Of a stretch of DNA of 64,000 bases, positions 17,033 through 26,580 are shown piece after piece; within the stretch, counting starts at the first letter, position 1, and each line of letters begins with the position of its first letter. The position numbers were made by a program, and so were the translations under genes. Location of the stretch: NCBI GenBank assembly GCA_001592145.1, contig BCWJ01000002.1, positions 186,001-250,000 on the forward strand, in the 5' to 3' direction. The stretch is from Xylanimicrobium pachnodae JCM 13526 = NBRC 107786 (GTDB taxonomy: Bacteria; Actinomycetota; Actinomycetes; Actinomycetales; Cellulomonadaceae). The notes below the pieces were generated by a model, which did no database searches, had not been told where the DNA came from, and saw nothing but the letters and a program-made list of their open reading frames with translations.

Positions 17033-19594
17033 TCAGCCCACCGTCAGCGTGGCCGCGACCGGGAGGGCAGACGCCGACGCGCCCGCGGCCACCGTGTAGC
17101 GAGCCGGCTGGACGCGCAGCGCCCCCTCGTGCAACCAGCCGCCGGGAGCTCCCGGCACGCGGGCGGCCGGGTCCCACACGGCGAGCCGGGCGGGGTCGAA
17201 CGGGACCTCGACCGCCCGCGTCTCCCCCGGCGCGAGGTGCACGCGCCGGTAGCCGAGCAGCAGCCGGCGCGGCGTCGGCAGCGCAAGATCCTGCGGGCCG
17301 AGCGCGTACACCTGGACCAGCTCGTCGGCGCCGCGCGCCCCCCGGTTCGTCACCGTCACGGTGGCGGTGACGCCCTCGCCCAGCAGCGGGGCGTGCCGCA
17401 GCGTGGGCTCCGGGGCCGCGACGGACCCCACCGACAGCTCGACGGCGTCGTACTCGACGCGCCCGTAGGTGAGCCCGTGCCCGAACGCGAACGCCGGTTC
17501 GCGGTCGGTGTGCCGGTAGGTGGCCTTCTGGGCGTACGTGTCGTAGTCGAAAATGTCGCCCGCCTGGGCCTCGTCCACCGGCCACTGCTGGGCGAGCCGC
17601 CCGGTGGGCCCGACGTCGCCCGAGAGCACGTCGGCCACGCCGCGGCCGAGCTCCTGCCCGCCGTGGCTGGTCCACACGATCGCGCGGGCGTCGTGCGCGG
17701 CGTCGGGCAGCACGTACGGGAAGGAGGAGACGACGGCGAGCACGGTGTCCGGGTTCGCCGCCAGCGCGGTACGCAGCACCTCGGCGGCGCTCTCGGGAAG
17801 CCGCAGGTGCGGGCGGTCCTGCGTCTCACGACCCGACAGGTGCGGGTCGTTGCCCACCGCGACGATCACGGTCTCGGACGCCGCGGCTGCCGCCCGGACG
17901 GCCTCGTGGCCGGCCGTGACGGTGCGCGGCACGAACCGTTCGGCCTCCTCGAGGGTCCGCCCGTCGAAGCCGGCGAGCCGCGTGCCACGGGTCACGCGCA
18001 GCCACCGGTTCGAGCCGAGGTGCAGCAGCGACCCGGTGCCGTCCGGGTGCCGGTGCCATCGGAACGACTCCTGCACCTCCCAGCCGCCCACGCGCTCGGC
18101 ATCGGCGCGAGCCGGCCAGGCGGCACCCGTGAGCAGGCGGCCCGACGCGTGCGAGCGCAGCGTGAGCACGCCGTCGCCCCAGTCGGTCACGTCCCACAGC
18201 GCGGCGCCGTCGGCGCTGACGCCGTCGGCAGCGACCGCCGCGCCGTCCTTGCTCGCCACCAGGTACCCGTCGGTGGACGTCGCGCGCAGAGCGACGACGT
18301 CGGCGCCGGTCGCGACGGTCACGCTCGCGTCCGGGAACCGCTCGCGCAGGCCCGCGGCGATGCCGACGGCGTAGGGCGGCGTACCCGAGTACCAGTCGGT
18401 CAGCACGGCGTCGGCGAGCGGGCCGACGACGGCGAGGCGGCGCGGGGTCTCGACAGGCTCGACAGGCGCGGGCTGCCCGGCGAACGGGGCGCCCTCGGCG
18501 AGCGGCAGGATGCCGTCGTTGGCGAGCACCACGACGGACCTGGCGGCCGCCTCGCGGGCCAGCGCCCGGTGCTCGGGCAGGTCGACGGCGTCGGCGCCGA
18601 TCCCCGCGTAGGGGCCGGCGGCGTCGAGCTCCCCGGCGTCGAACTCTCCGGTGCGCACGCGCAGGTGGAGCAGGCGCAGCACGGCGCGGTCGACGTCGGC
18701 CTCGGTGACCAGGCCGCGGTCGAGCGCCGCGGTGATCCGCGCGATCGTCTGCGCCGAGTCCGCGTCGCCGTCCGTGAACGAGTCGAGCCCCGCGGTCAGC
18801 GCGGCGGCGTGCGCCTCGGCGTGGTCGGTGAAGGCGCGCTGCACCGTGACGAGCGCCGTGGGCGCCCAGGCGTCGGAGACCAGCGCGACCTCGTCGGGCG
18901 CCCAGGAGCGCAGCTCGTCGAACAGCGCGCCGCTGGTGTGCGCGGGCTCGCCGTTGACGCGGTTGTAGGACGGCATGACCGCCCCGGCGACGCCCTGTTC
19001 GATCGGCTCACGGAACGCCGCCAGCTCCTCCTCGTGCAGGGTGCGCTGCGACAGGTTCGACGACGTCGAGGAGCGGTCGGCCTCGTTGTTGTAGCCCAGG
19101 AAGTGCTTGAGCGTGGGCACGGTCTTCCACACCGTGGGGTGGCTGCCGCGCAGGCCCCGGCAGTACGCGGTGGCCAGGTGGGCCGTCAGGTGCGGGTCCT
19201 CCGCGTAACCCTCCTCGTTGCGGCCCCAGCCGGGATGCCGCAGCGTGTTGACCACCGGCGCCCACACGTTGAGGGACACCACGGGGTTCTCGGCGTGCTT
19301 GGCGCGCTGCTCGGTAGCGACCATGTCCCCCAGCCGCTCCAGCAGCCCCACGTCCCAGGTCGCGGCCAGGCCCACGGCCTGCGGGAGCACGGTGGCCCGG
19401 CCGAGCCAGGCCACGCCGTGCAGCGCCTCGGCACCCGTGTGGAACGCGGCGAGTCCCAGGCGCTCGATCGCGGGAGCGCGCTGGTGCAGCATCGCCACCC
19501 GCTCCTCGCGCGTCAGGCGGGACAGCAGGTCCTTGGCCCGGTCGACCGCGGGCAGCGCGGGGTCACGGAACGGCTCGCGGAACGGCTCGGTCAT
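17033..19594 (-). CDS. GH3 beta-glucosidase/beta-xylosidase with inserted trefoil-like domain
   Basis: This glycoside hydrolase family 3 enzyme, 853 residues, is predicted to release terminal beta-linked glucose (or xylose) from oligosaccharides. The catalytic Asp241 lies in VSDAW; KHFLGYN (163-169) and the early GH3 barrel are intact. An insertion at about 435-560 (from DGYLVASKDGA through WLRVTRGTRLAGF) resembles a fascin/ricin-type beta-trefoil rather than the common PA14 domain. A fibronectin-III-like domain ends the protein. There is no signal peptide, so it is cytoplasmic. The ATG at 19594 overlaps the GH31 stop (ATGA) and follows AAGGAGA. It is last in the GH42-GH31-GH3 operon and would cleave the glucan backbone once side chains are removed. 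Confidence 0.9.
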   Translation of the reverse strand: MTEPFREPFRDPALPAVDRAKDLLSRLTREERVAMLHQRAPAIERLGLAAFHTGAEALHGVAWLGRATVLPQAVGLAATWDVGLLERLGDMVATEQRAKHAENPVVSLNVWAPVVNTLRHPGWGRNEEGYAEDPHLTAHLATAYCRGLRGSHPTVWKTVPTLKHFLGYNNEADRSSTSSNLSQRTLHEEELAAFREPIEQGVAGAVMPSYNRVNGEPAHTSGALFDELRSWAPDEVALVSDAWAPTALVTVQRAFTDHAEAHAAALTAGLDSFTDGDADSAQTIARITAALDRGLVTEADVDRAVLRLLHLRVRTGEFDAGELDAAGPYAGIGADAVDLPEHRALAREAAARSVVVLANDGILPLAEGAPFAGQPAPVEPVETPRRLAVVGPLADAVLTDWYSGTPPYAVGIAAGLRERFPDASVTVATGADVVALRATSTDGYLVASKDGAAVAADGVSADGAALWDVTDWGDGVLTLRSHASGRLLTGAAWPARADAERVGGWEVQESFRWHRHPDGTGSLLHLGSNRWLRVTRGTRLAGFDGRTLEEAERFVPRTVTAGHEAVRAAAAASETVIVAVGNDPHLSGRETQDRPHLRLPESAAEVLRTALAANPDTVLAVVSSFPYVLPDAAHDARAIVWTSHGGQELGRGVADVLSGDVGPTGRLAQQWPVDEAQAGDIFDYDTYAQKATYRHTDREPAFAFGHGLTYGRVEYDAVELSVGSVAAPEPTLRHAPLLGEGVTATVTVTNRGARGADELVQVYALGPQDLALPTPRRLLLGYRRVHLAPGETRAVEVPFDPARLAVWDPAARVPGAPGGWLHEGALRVQPARYTVAAGASASALPVAATLTVG
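18445..18463. repeat. VEPVETP-encoding repeat, copy in the GH3 gene
   Basis: GGGTCTCGACAGGCTCGAC on the plus strand, in frame, encodes Val-Glu-Pro-Val-Glu-Thr-Pro at GH3 residues 378-384. Eighteen bases are identical to the copy inside smc at 60493-60510. Confidence 0.7.
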
Positions 19595-21840
19595 CGCAGC
19601 TCTCCTTCGGTGACCAGACGCCACGGCCCGGTCGCGTCGTCACTCGTGGCCGTCACCCGGTCGCCGTCGCGGCGCACCCGGAAGGTCGCGGGCGCGCCCG
19701 TGCCACCGGGGACGGTGATCGTCTGGTCGTACCCGTCGGGCAGGGCATACGCGTGCAGCGTGACGCCGTCGGCCCACGCGTACTCGGGCGCGTCGTCGCG
19801 CGCGCCGACCGGCAGCACCGTCCCCGGGCGCACGTACACGGGCAGGGAGTCGAAGCCGTGTACCTGACGCACCCAGCGAGGTCCGGTCACGGTGGACCCG
19901 TCGAGCAGGGACGTCCAGGTGCCCTCCGGCACGTACACGTCCACGTCGCCGGACTCGCTGAACACGGGCGCCACCAGGATCGAGTCCCCCAGCATGAACT
20001 GGGTGTCCACCGGGTGTGCGCCACGGTCCTCGGGGAACTCCAGGACCATGGGCCGCATCATGGGCGTGCCCTGAGCGTGCGCCTCCTGCGCGATCCGGCC
20101 CAGGTACGGCATCAGCGAGAGCTTGAGCCGCGTGAACCGCCGGGTGACGTCCACCGCCTCCTCGTCGAACGCCCACGGCACGCGGTAGGACGTGTTGCCG
20201 TGCAGGCGCGAGTGGGAGGACAGCAGGCCGAACGGCAGCCAGCGCTTGAACACGCCCACGTCCGGGGTGCCCTCGAACCCGCCGATGTCGTGCGACCAGT
20301 AGCCGAAGCCGCTCAGCGCGAGCGAGAGGCCACCGCGCAGCGACTCGGCCATCGACGCGTACGTGGAGTCGTTGTCCCCACCCCAGTGCACGGGAAGCCG
20401 CTGCCCGCCCGCCGTGGCGGACCGGGCGAACACGACGGCGTCGCCCGCCCCCCGGCGCCGCTCCAGCAGCGCGAACACGGTCTCGTTGTAGAGCTGCGTG
20501 TAGTAGTTGTGCATGCGATGCGGGTCGGACCCGTCGTGCCACACGACGCCCTCGGTCGGGATGCGCTCGCCGAAGTCCGTCTTGAACGTGTCCACACCCT
20601 GGTCGATGAGGCGCTCGAGCTTCGACGCGTACCAGGCCGCGGCGTCCGGGTTGGTGAAGTCCACCAGGCCCATGCCGGCCTGCCACTGGTCCCACTGCCA
20701 CACCCCGCCGTCGGCCGTGCGCAGCAGGTAGCCGCGCTGCGCCGCCTCCGCGAACAGCGGCGAGCGCTGCCCGATGTACGGGTTGATCCACACGCAGACC
20801 TTGAGCCCGCGTTCGTGCAGGCGGGCGAGCATCCCCACCGGGTCCGGGAACACCCGCGGGTCCCACTCGAAGTCGCACCACTGGTACTCGCGCATCCAGA
20901 AGCAGTCGAAGTGGAAGACGCTCAGCGGGATCTCGCGCTGCGCCATCCCGTCGATGAACGACGTCACGGTCGCCTCGTCGTACGACGTCGTGAACGACGT
21001 CGACAGCCACAGCCCGAACGACCAGGCCGGCACCGGCGCGGGGCGCCCCGTCAGCGCGGTGTACCGGCGCAGCACGTCCTTGGGCGTGGGCCCGGCGATG
21101 ACGTAGTACTCGAGCGACTGGCCCGGCACGGAGAACTGGGTGCGCGTGTTGACCTCGGAGCCCACCTCGAACGACACCTTCTCGGTGTGCGCGACGAACA
21201 CGCCGTACCCCTTGGAGGACACGTAGAACGGGACGTTCTTGTACGCCTGCTCGGACGACGTGCCGCCGTCCTCGTTCCAGACGTCCACCTCCTGCCCGTT
21301 CTTGACGAACGCGCCGAACCGCTCGCCCAGGCCGTACACGCTCTCGCCCGGGTCCAGCGTGAGCTGCTCGTGCACCCAGGACCCCGCCGGCAGCGGGCCC
21401 GTGCCGTCCGACGTCTGGTAGCCCACCGACTTGGGCAGCGAGGACGTCAGGAGCCGCCCGTCCTGTTCGAAGTCGATCCGCCACCGCCCCGTGCGCTGCA
21501 CACGCACCGTCAGGCCGTCGGCCTCCAGCACACCCTCGGCCTCGTCGAGCTTGAGGATGGGCCGGTACCCGTCCTGCGCGGCCACCGGGAAGAACGGCCC
21601 ACGCTCGGCAGCGCCCGCGTGGTGCGTGATCCGCACCTTGACCACGCCCGGCGCGGGCGCGGTGAGCCCCACCGTGAGCATCGGGCGGTTGAGCGTGTCG
21701 CCGCGGTGGCGCACGTGGGTGGTGGGCGCAAACACGGTCATGCTCCCGGCGGCCTCGTCGACGCGGACGTCGTCGACCTCCACCGCGTAGAGCGGGGTGA
21801 CCCCGCGGCGTGCCTTCCAGTAGCCGTCAGTGAACTTCAT
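19591..21840 (-). CDS. yicI: GH31 alpha-xylosidase, YicI type
   Basis: This 749-residue glycoside hydrolase removes alpha-1,6-xylose from the non-reducing end of xyloglucan oligosaccharides such as isoprimeverose units. The nucleophile Asp422 lies in FKTDFGERIPTEG, which is the diagnostic YicI form, and the acid/base Asp489 lies in HWGGDN; the 67-residue spacing matches E. coli YicI (Asp416/Asp482). The N-terminal beta-sandwich and C-terminal sandwich domains are present. No signal peptide is seen, so it works inside the cell. The ATG at 21840 lies 14 bases inside the end of the GH42 gene, implying tight coupling. The MKFTDGYW start is family-typical. Confidence 0.93.
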   Translation of the reverse strand: MKFTDGYWKARRGVTPLYAVEVDDVRVDEAAGSMTVFAPTTHVRHRGDTLNRPMLTVGLTAPAPGVVKVRITHHAGAAERGPFFPVAAQDGYRPILKLDEAEGVLEADGLTVRVQRTGRWRIDFEQDGRLLTSSLPKSVGYQTSDGTGPLPAGSWVHEQLTLDPGESVYGLGERFGAFVKNGQEVDVWNEDGGTSSEQAYKNVPFYVSSKGYGVFVAHTEKVSFEVGSEVNTRTQFSVPGQSLEYYVIAGPTPKDVLRRYTALTGRPAPVPAWSFGLWLSTSFTTSYDEATVTSFIDGMAQREIPLSVFHFDCFWMREYQWCDFEWDPRVFPDPVGMLARLHERGLKVCVWINPYIGQRSPLFAEAAQRGYLLRTADGGVWQWDQWQAGMGLVDFTNPDAAAWYASKLERLIDQGVDTFKTDFGERIPTEGVVWHDGSDPHRMHNYYTQLYNETVFALLERRRGAGDAVVFARSATAGGQRLPVHWGGDNDSTYASMAESLRGGLSLALSGFGYWSHDIGGFEGTPDVGVFKRWLPFGLLSSHSRLHGNTSYRVPWAFDEEAVDVTRRFTRLKLSLMPYLGRIAQEAHAQGTPMMRPMVLEFPEDRGAHPVDTQFMLGDSILVAPVFSESGDVDVYVPEGTWTSLLDGSTVTGPRWVRQVHGFDSLPVYVRPGTVLPVGARDDAPEYAWADGVTLHAYALPDGYDQTITVPGGTGAPATFRVRRDGDRVTATSDDATGPWRLVTEGELR

Positions 21841-23893
21841 GGTCACCCGTTTCTTGGGTCGGTCCGGCCGGGCACAGCACCGCGGCGTCGTTCGGGGGCA
21901 GGTCGACGACGTCGGCGACGTCGCGGCCCGTGAGGAGATCGGTCCAGGCACCGGGCAGCGCGACGCGTACGCCCTGGCCGCCCCGGTTGAGCAAGAACAC
22001 GAGGTCGCCGCGCTGAACGGCCTCGACGTCGGCGAGCCCGGCCGCGCCCGGCACGGCGGCGGCCACGTCCGCGAGCGCCAGTGCGTCGTCGAGCACGCCT
22101 TCCAGCGTTGCCTCGTCGACGACGGCGCCCACGTACCAGGCGGCCCCTGCGCCGTGGTCCCGCCGGGTGATCGCGGGGGCCCCGGCCAGATGGCCCTCGG
22201 CGAACCGCGCCACCACCGTCGCGTCGTCCGCGCGGAGCAGCTCGCCGTGGACGTGTGCGACGCCGACGGCTCCCGCCAGGGGCACGCCACCATCGGGCAG
22301 CGCGACCCACTCCTCCCCGCTCACGCCCAGCACGTCCGCGAGCGCCACCGGGAACCGCCCGGGCAGCACGTGCGCGTTGCGGTCCGCGACGCCCGTCATG
22401 GGCCCGACCACAAGGCATGCACCCCGCTCGGCGGCCGCCCGCAGCTCGCGCGCGGCGTCGTCGGGCAGCAGGTACGCCTGCGGCACCACGACCAGGTCGT
22501 AGGCGCCCAGCGGGGCGCCGGGGCGCACCACGTCGACGGCGACGCCGCGGTCCCACAGCGGGCGGTAGTACGCGCGGACCTGGTCGAGGGTGTGCAGCCG
22601 CTCGGTGATGCGGCCCGGCTCCTGCGCCGCCCACCACGACTCCCAGTCGAACAGCAGGGCGGTGCGCGCGGGGACGCGGGTGCCCAGCACCGGCCGCAGC
22701 CGGGCCAGGTCGCCGCCGAGGCGCTGGACGCCACGATGGGCCGCGGTGTCGGCGCCGGCGTGCGGCAGCATCGCCGAGTGGAACCGTTCCGCGCCCGCCG
22801 CGGAGGCCCGCCACTGGAAGAAGCAGACGCCGTCCGCGCCGCGCGCCACCGCCTGGAGCGAGTCGAGCCGCATGCGCTCCGGGGACTTGGGCAGGTTGTG
22901 CTCGCGCCACGACGTCGCCCCGACGGCCTGTTCGAGCAGCAGCCAGGGCGCGCCCCCGCCCAGGCCGCGCATCAGGTCCTGGACCAGTGCGGCGTCGGCG
23001 GGCGAGCGCGGGTCGGCGTGGTCGGGGTACTGGTCGTCGGCGACGACGTCGACGGCGTCGGCCCACGACCAGTAGTCGGCCAGCGGGAAGAAGCCCATGA
23101 AGTTGGTGGTGACGGGGGTCGTCACGCCTGCCTCGCGCAGCGCGGCGTGCTGCTCGCGGTAGCAGGCCAGCAGCTCGTCGGACGTGAACCTCCGGAAGTC
23201 GAGCGACTGCGTCGGGTTCACCAGGTACGGCATGCGCCGGGGCGGCACCACGTCGTCGAAGCTGCGATAGCGCTGCGACCAGAAGGCGGTGCCCCACGCC
23301 TCGTTGAGGCCGTCGATCGTGCCGTACCGCTCGCGCAGCCAGCAGCGGAACTCCCGCTCGGCCTCGGGTCCGTGGTCGACCTGCCCGTACTCGTTGCCCA
23401 CGTGCCACATCCGCACGGCGGGATGCGTCGCGTAGCGTGCGGCCAGGTCGCGCGCGATGGCCAGCGCCGCCGCGCGGTACCGGCGCGACGACGGCGCGAA
23501 CTGGTTGCGCGAGCCGGCCACGAGGCGTACGCCGTCGCGGTCGACCGGCAGCGTCTCGGGGTGCTCGACGCCCAGCCAGGGCGGCGGGGACGCCGTCGGC
23601 GTCGCGAGGTCGACGGCGATGCCGTGGGCGTGCAGCAGGTCGAGCACCTCGTCGAGCCAGGCGAAGTCGCGCACTCCCGGCTCGGGTTCGATGCGCGCCC
23701 AGGACCACACGCCCACCGTCACGAGGTTGACGCCGGCCGCGCGCATGAGCCGCGCGTCCTCGCGCCACACGGAGGGGGCCCACTGCTCGGGGTTGTAGTC
23801 GCCGCCGTAGAGCAGGCCGAGGTCGGCGGTGACCGCCGCGAGCGGGGGGCGTGCGCCGTCGGGGACGGCTGAGGGGAAGGACGTGGGGGGCAC
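21827..23893 (-). CDS. GH42 beta-galactosidase
   Basis: This 688-residue GH42 enzyme would release terminal beta-galactose, the galactosyl cap on xyloglucan side chains. It has the family opening LLYGGDYNPEQW (27-38), acid/base Glu168 in GNEYG and nucleophile Glu321 in WLLLEQAVG. The trimerisation and C-terminal domains follow. No signal peptide. The GTG at 23893 follows GGAG at good spacing and gives the usual family length; a longer reading would run into the operator. It is first gene of the GH42-GH31-GH3 operon, whose promoter and LacI-type operator lie 30-70 bases upstream. Confidence 0.93.
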   Translation of the reverse strand: MPPTSFPSAVPDGARPPLAAVTADLGLLYGGDYNPEQWAPSVWREDARLMRAAGVNLVTVGVWSWARIEPEPGVRDFAWLDEVLDLLHAHGIAVDLATPTASPPPWLGVEHPETLPVDRDGVRLVAGSRNQFAPSSRRYRAAALAIARDLAARYATHPAVRMWHVGNEYGQVDHGPEAEREFRCWLRERYGTIDGLNEAWGTAFWSQRYRSFDDVVPPRRMPYLVNPTQSLDFRRFTSDELLACYREQHAALREAGVTTPVTTNFMGFFPLADYWSWADAVDVVADDQYPDHADPRSPADAALVQDLMRGLGGGAPWLLLEQAVGATSWREHNLPKSPERMRLDSLQAVARGADGVCFFQWRASAAGAERFHSAMLPHAGADTAAHRGVQRLGGDLARLRPVLGTRVPARTALLFDWESWWAAQEPGRITERLHTLDQVRAYYRPLWDRGVAVDVVRPGAPLGAYDLVVVPQAYLLPDDAARELRAAAERGACLVVGPMTGVADRNAHVLPGRFPVALADVLGVSGEEWVALPDGGVPLAGAVGVAHVHGELLRADDATVVARFAEGHLAGAPAITRRDHGAGAAWYVGAVVDEATLEGVLDDALALADVAAAVPGAAGLADVEAVQRGDLVFLLNRGGQGVRVALPGAWTDLLTGRDVADVVDLPPNDAAVLCPAGPTQETGDHEVH

Positions 23894-23909
23894 CCGAGGA
23901 TCTCCATCG

Positions 23910-23963
23910 ATGACTTTGTCGAAGCGCTTCGCTATGCTAGGCACCGAGCCGGGACGTTGTCCA
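23910..23963. promoter_or_regulatory. Bidirectional promoter with LacI-type operator between GH42 and GH95
   Basis: The palindrome CGAAGCGCTTCG (23920-23931) is the core of a LacI/CcpA-like operator. On the minus strand TGGACA (23963-23958), an 18-base spacer and TAGCAT (23939-23934) form a promoter for GH42, with the operator directly after the -10. On the plus strand ATGACT (23910-23915), 17 bases and TATGCT (23933-23938) form a promoter for GH95 with the operator in its spacer. One bound repressor would block both. The first 14 bases of the site equal those of the site at 27688. Confidence 0.75.
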
Positions 23964-24042
23964 GACACCGTCCGGCGCAACCCGCCCCGACAGCACGGCC
24001 TGCCGAGGCGACCACCGTCCGCCACGACGACGTGAGGCCCCC

Positions 24043-26571
24043 GTGCACCTGCTGCGCTACGACTCCCCAGCGACCCGTTGGGTCGAGGCTCTCCCGGTGG
24101 GCAACGGGGTGCGCGCCGCCATGTGCGAGGGCCGCGCGGGGGGCGAACGGCTCTGGCTCAACGACCTGCGGGCCTGGTCGGGCCCGGTCGCAGCCGACCC
24201 GCTGGACGGCGTCGCGGCCGCCGGGCCCGAACACCTCGCCGCCGTGCGCGCTGCCCTAGACGCCGGGGACGTACGCCTGGCCGAGCGCCTGCTCCAGCAG
24301 TCGCAGACACCCTGGACCCAGGCATACCTGCCGCTCGGCGAGCTGGAGATCCTGGTGCTGCCCGTGGGCGACGAGCTCGCTACCCCCGGTGGACCCCACG
24401 AGCGCACCCTGGACCTGGCCTCGGCGGTGGCCGGGCACTCCTACGAGCTGGGCGGCAGCCGCGTGCGGCACGAGACCTGGGCCGACGCCGGCGGCGGCGC
24501 CGTCGTCCACACGGTGCACGCCGACCGCCCCGTGCGCCTCGTCGTGCGGTTCTCCAGCGCGCTGCGGCCCGACGACGACGGGCCGGGCCCGGCCGGGCCA
24601 CCCACCGCGGGCGCCGCGTTGCTGCGCGTCCTGGTCCCACCGCTCGACGTCGCACCCGGCCACGAGTCGCCGCCCGAGCCCGTGCGGTACGGGGCCACGT
24701 CGTCGCGCCTCGCCGTCGCCGTGCGCGCCGCACACGACGACGCCGCCGTCGTCGTCAGGGACGGTGAGCTGCACACGGGAGCGGGGACGACGCACCTGCT
24801 GCTGGTGGGCACGGCGGTGACGCACGACCCCGCGACCGGCACCGTGTCCAGCCCGGCGCAGGCGGCAGCGGCGGCGCTCGCCGTGGTGGGTGCCGGGGCG
24901 GGCGCCGTGGCGGGTGCCGGGACCCGGCCGGCGCCCGAACCACCCACGGAGCCGGCACCGACGGAGCCGCCGGCCGCGGCCCGCGCGGAGCCGGCCGCGG
25001 CCGAAGCACGCGAGCGCCGCGCGTCCCACGTGGCCGCGCACCGGGCGTCGTACGACCGCGTCGAGCTCACCCTGCCGTCCGCGCCCGGCGCGGCGGACCT
25101 CCCGACCGACGTACGCGTCGCCACCCGGGGCGACGACCCGGGGCTCGCGGCGCTCGCCTTCCACTACGGGCGCTACCTGCTGGCGGCGTCGTCCCGCCCC
25201 GGCGGGTTGCCCGCCACCCTCCAGGGCATCTGGAACCCGTGGCTGCCCGGCCCGTGGTCGAGCGCGTACACCACCAACATCAACCTCCAGATGGCGTACT
25301 GGCCGGCCGAGGTGGCCGGGTTGCCGGAGTGCCACGAGCCGCTCCTGGCGTTCGTCGAACGGGTCGCGGCAGGCTCCGGCGCGACCGCGGCGCAGCGTCT
25401 GTACGGGACCCGCGGCTGGGTGCTGCACCACAACTCGGACGCCTGGGGCCATGCGGCACCGGTGGGCGACGGCCACGGCGACCCCGCCTGGGCGTGCTGG
25501 CCGATGGGAGGGATCTGGCTCGCGCACCACCTGTGGGAGCACTGGCTGTTCGGCGCGGACCTGACGTTCTTGCGCGAGCGGGCGTGGCCCGTGCTGCGCG
25601 GTGCGGGCCTGTTCGCCCTCGACTGGGTGTGCTCCGACGGGTCGCGGTCCTGGACGAGCCCGTCGACGTCACCCGAGAACCACCAGGTGGCGGCCGACGG
25701 CGCGCCCACGGGTCTGGGCACGAGCGCCCTGATGGACACCGAGCTGCTGCGCTGGCTCGCGGACGCGTGCACGCAGGCGGCGCGCCTGCTGGGGGCGGAC
25801 GACGCGTGGCCGGCCGATCTCGCGGCCGTCGTCGCCCTCCTGCCCCCGGCCCGGGTGGGCGCACGCGGTGAGCTGCTGGAGTGGCCCGGCGAGGTGGTCG
25901 AGGCCGAACCGGAGCACCGGCACGTCTCGCACCTGATCGGCACGTTCCCGCTGGCCTCCGTCACGCCGTGGGGCACGCCGGACCTGGCGGCCGCGACCGC
26001 CCGCTCGCTCGAGCTGCGCGGCCCCGACTCGACGGGCTGGTCGCTCGCGTGGCGTGCCGCGCTGTGGGCCCGGCTGGGCGACGGGGCGCGCGTGCACGGC
26101 GAGCTGCGCAAGGCGATGCGCCCCGTGCCTGCGCCGGGCGCCGACGGCACGGGCACCGCGGAGCGCGGTGGGCTGTATCCCAACCTGTTCTCGGCCCACC
26201 CACCGTTCCAGGTGGACGGCAACCTGGGGCTCACGGCGGCCGTGTGCGAGGCCCTGCTGCAGAGCCACGACGGAACGCTCCGCCTGCTGCCCGCCCTGCC
26301 ACAGGCGTGGCCCGACGGCGCGGTGCGCGGGCTGCGCGCCCGTGGCGGCCTGCGCGTGGACCTGACGTGGGCGGACGCGGTGCTCACGAGCGCCACGGTG
26401 CACAACGACACGCCGCACGTGGTCACGCGCCCGGTGACGGTCGGACCACCCGCCTCGGCGGGGCACACTGGGGACGCCACGCACCGGGTGCACGCCACCG
26501 TGACGTGGTCCCGCTCGTCCGTGACGGTCCCACCCGGGGGTGCCGTCACGATCACTGCCCACGACTCCTGA
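24043..26571 (+). CDS. GH95 alpha-L-fucosidase
   Basis: This 842-residue GH95 enzyme is predicted to remove alpha-1,2-L-fucose, the cap of fucogalactoxyloglucan side chains. Family marks: [11 protein letters not shown] near the N-terminus, [14 protein letters not shown] (410-423, Asn412 and Asn414 being the water-activating pair), [12 protein letters not shown], and the general-acid Glu in TSPENHQV (about 545). Some GH95 members act on alpha-L-galactose instead. There is no signal peptide. An Ala/Pro/Glu-rich low-complexity stretch at about 281-325 sits before the catalytic barrel. The start is GTG 24043 after GTGAGG. It is first in a GH95-LacI operon. Confidence 0.9.
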   Translation: MHLLRYDSPATRWVEALPVGNGVRAAMCEGRAGGERLWLNDLRAWSGPVAADPLDGVAAAGPEHLAAVRAALDAGDVRLAERLLQQSQTPWTQAYLPLGELEILVLPVGDELATPGGPHERTLDLASAVAGHSYELGGSRVRHETWADAGGGAVVHTVHADRPVRLVVRFSSALRPDDDGPGPAGPPTAGAALLRVLVPPLDVAPGHESPPEPVRYGATSSRLAVAVRAAHDDAAVVVRDGELHTGAGTTHLLLVGTAVTHDPATGTVSSPAQAAAAALAVVGAGAGAVAGAGTRPAPEPPTEPAPTEPPAAARAEPAAAEARERRASHVAAHRASYDRVELTLPSAPGAADLPTDVRVATRGDDPGLAALAFHYGRYLLAASSRPGGLPATLQGIWNPWLPGPWSSAYTTNINLQMAYWPAEVAGLPECHEPLLAFVERVAAGSGATAAQRLYGTRGWVLHHNSDAWGHAAPVGDGHGDPAWACWPMGGIWLAHHLWEHWLFGADLTFLRERAWPVLRGAGLFALDWVCSDGSRSWTSPSTSPENHQVAADGAPTGLGTSALMDTELLRWLADACTQAARLLGADDAWPADLAAVVALLPPARVGARGELLEWPGEVVEAEPEHRHVSHLIGTFPLASVTPWGTPDLAAATARSLELRGPDSTGWSLAWRAALWARLGDGARVHGELRKAMRPVPAPGADGTGTAERGGLYPNLFSAHPPFQVDGNLGLTAAVCEALLQSHDGTLRLLPALPQAWPDGAVRGLRARGGLRVDLTWADAVLTSATVHNDTPHVVTRPVTVGPPASAGHTGDATHRVHATVTWSRSSVTVPPGGAVTITAHDS

Positions 26572-26580
26572 GGAGCTGCC

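Noticed and set aside
16571-19867. 1098-codon open frame antisense to the GH3 gene
   Set aside because: No domain pattern; the minus-strand GH3 has all catalytic motifs.
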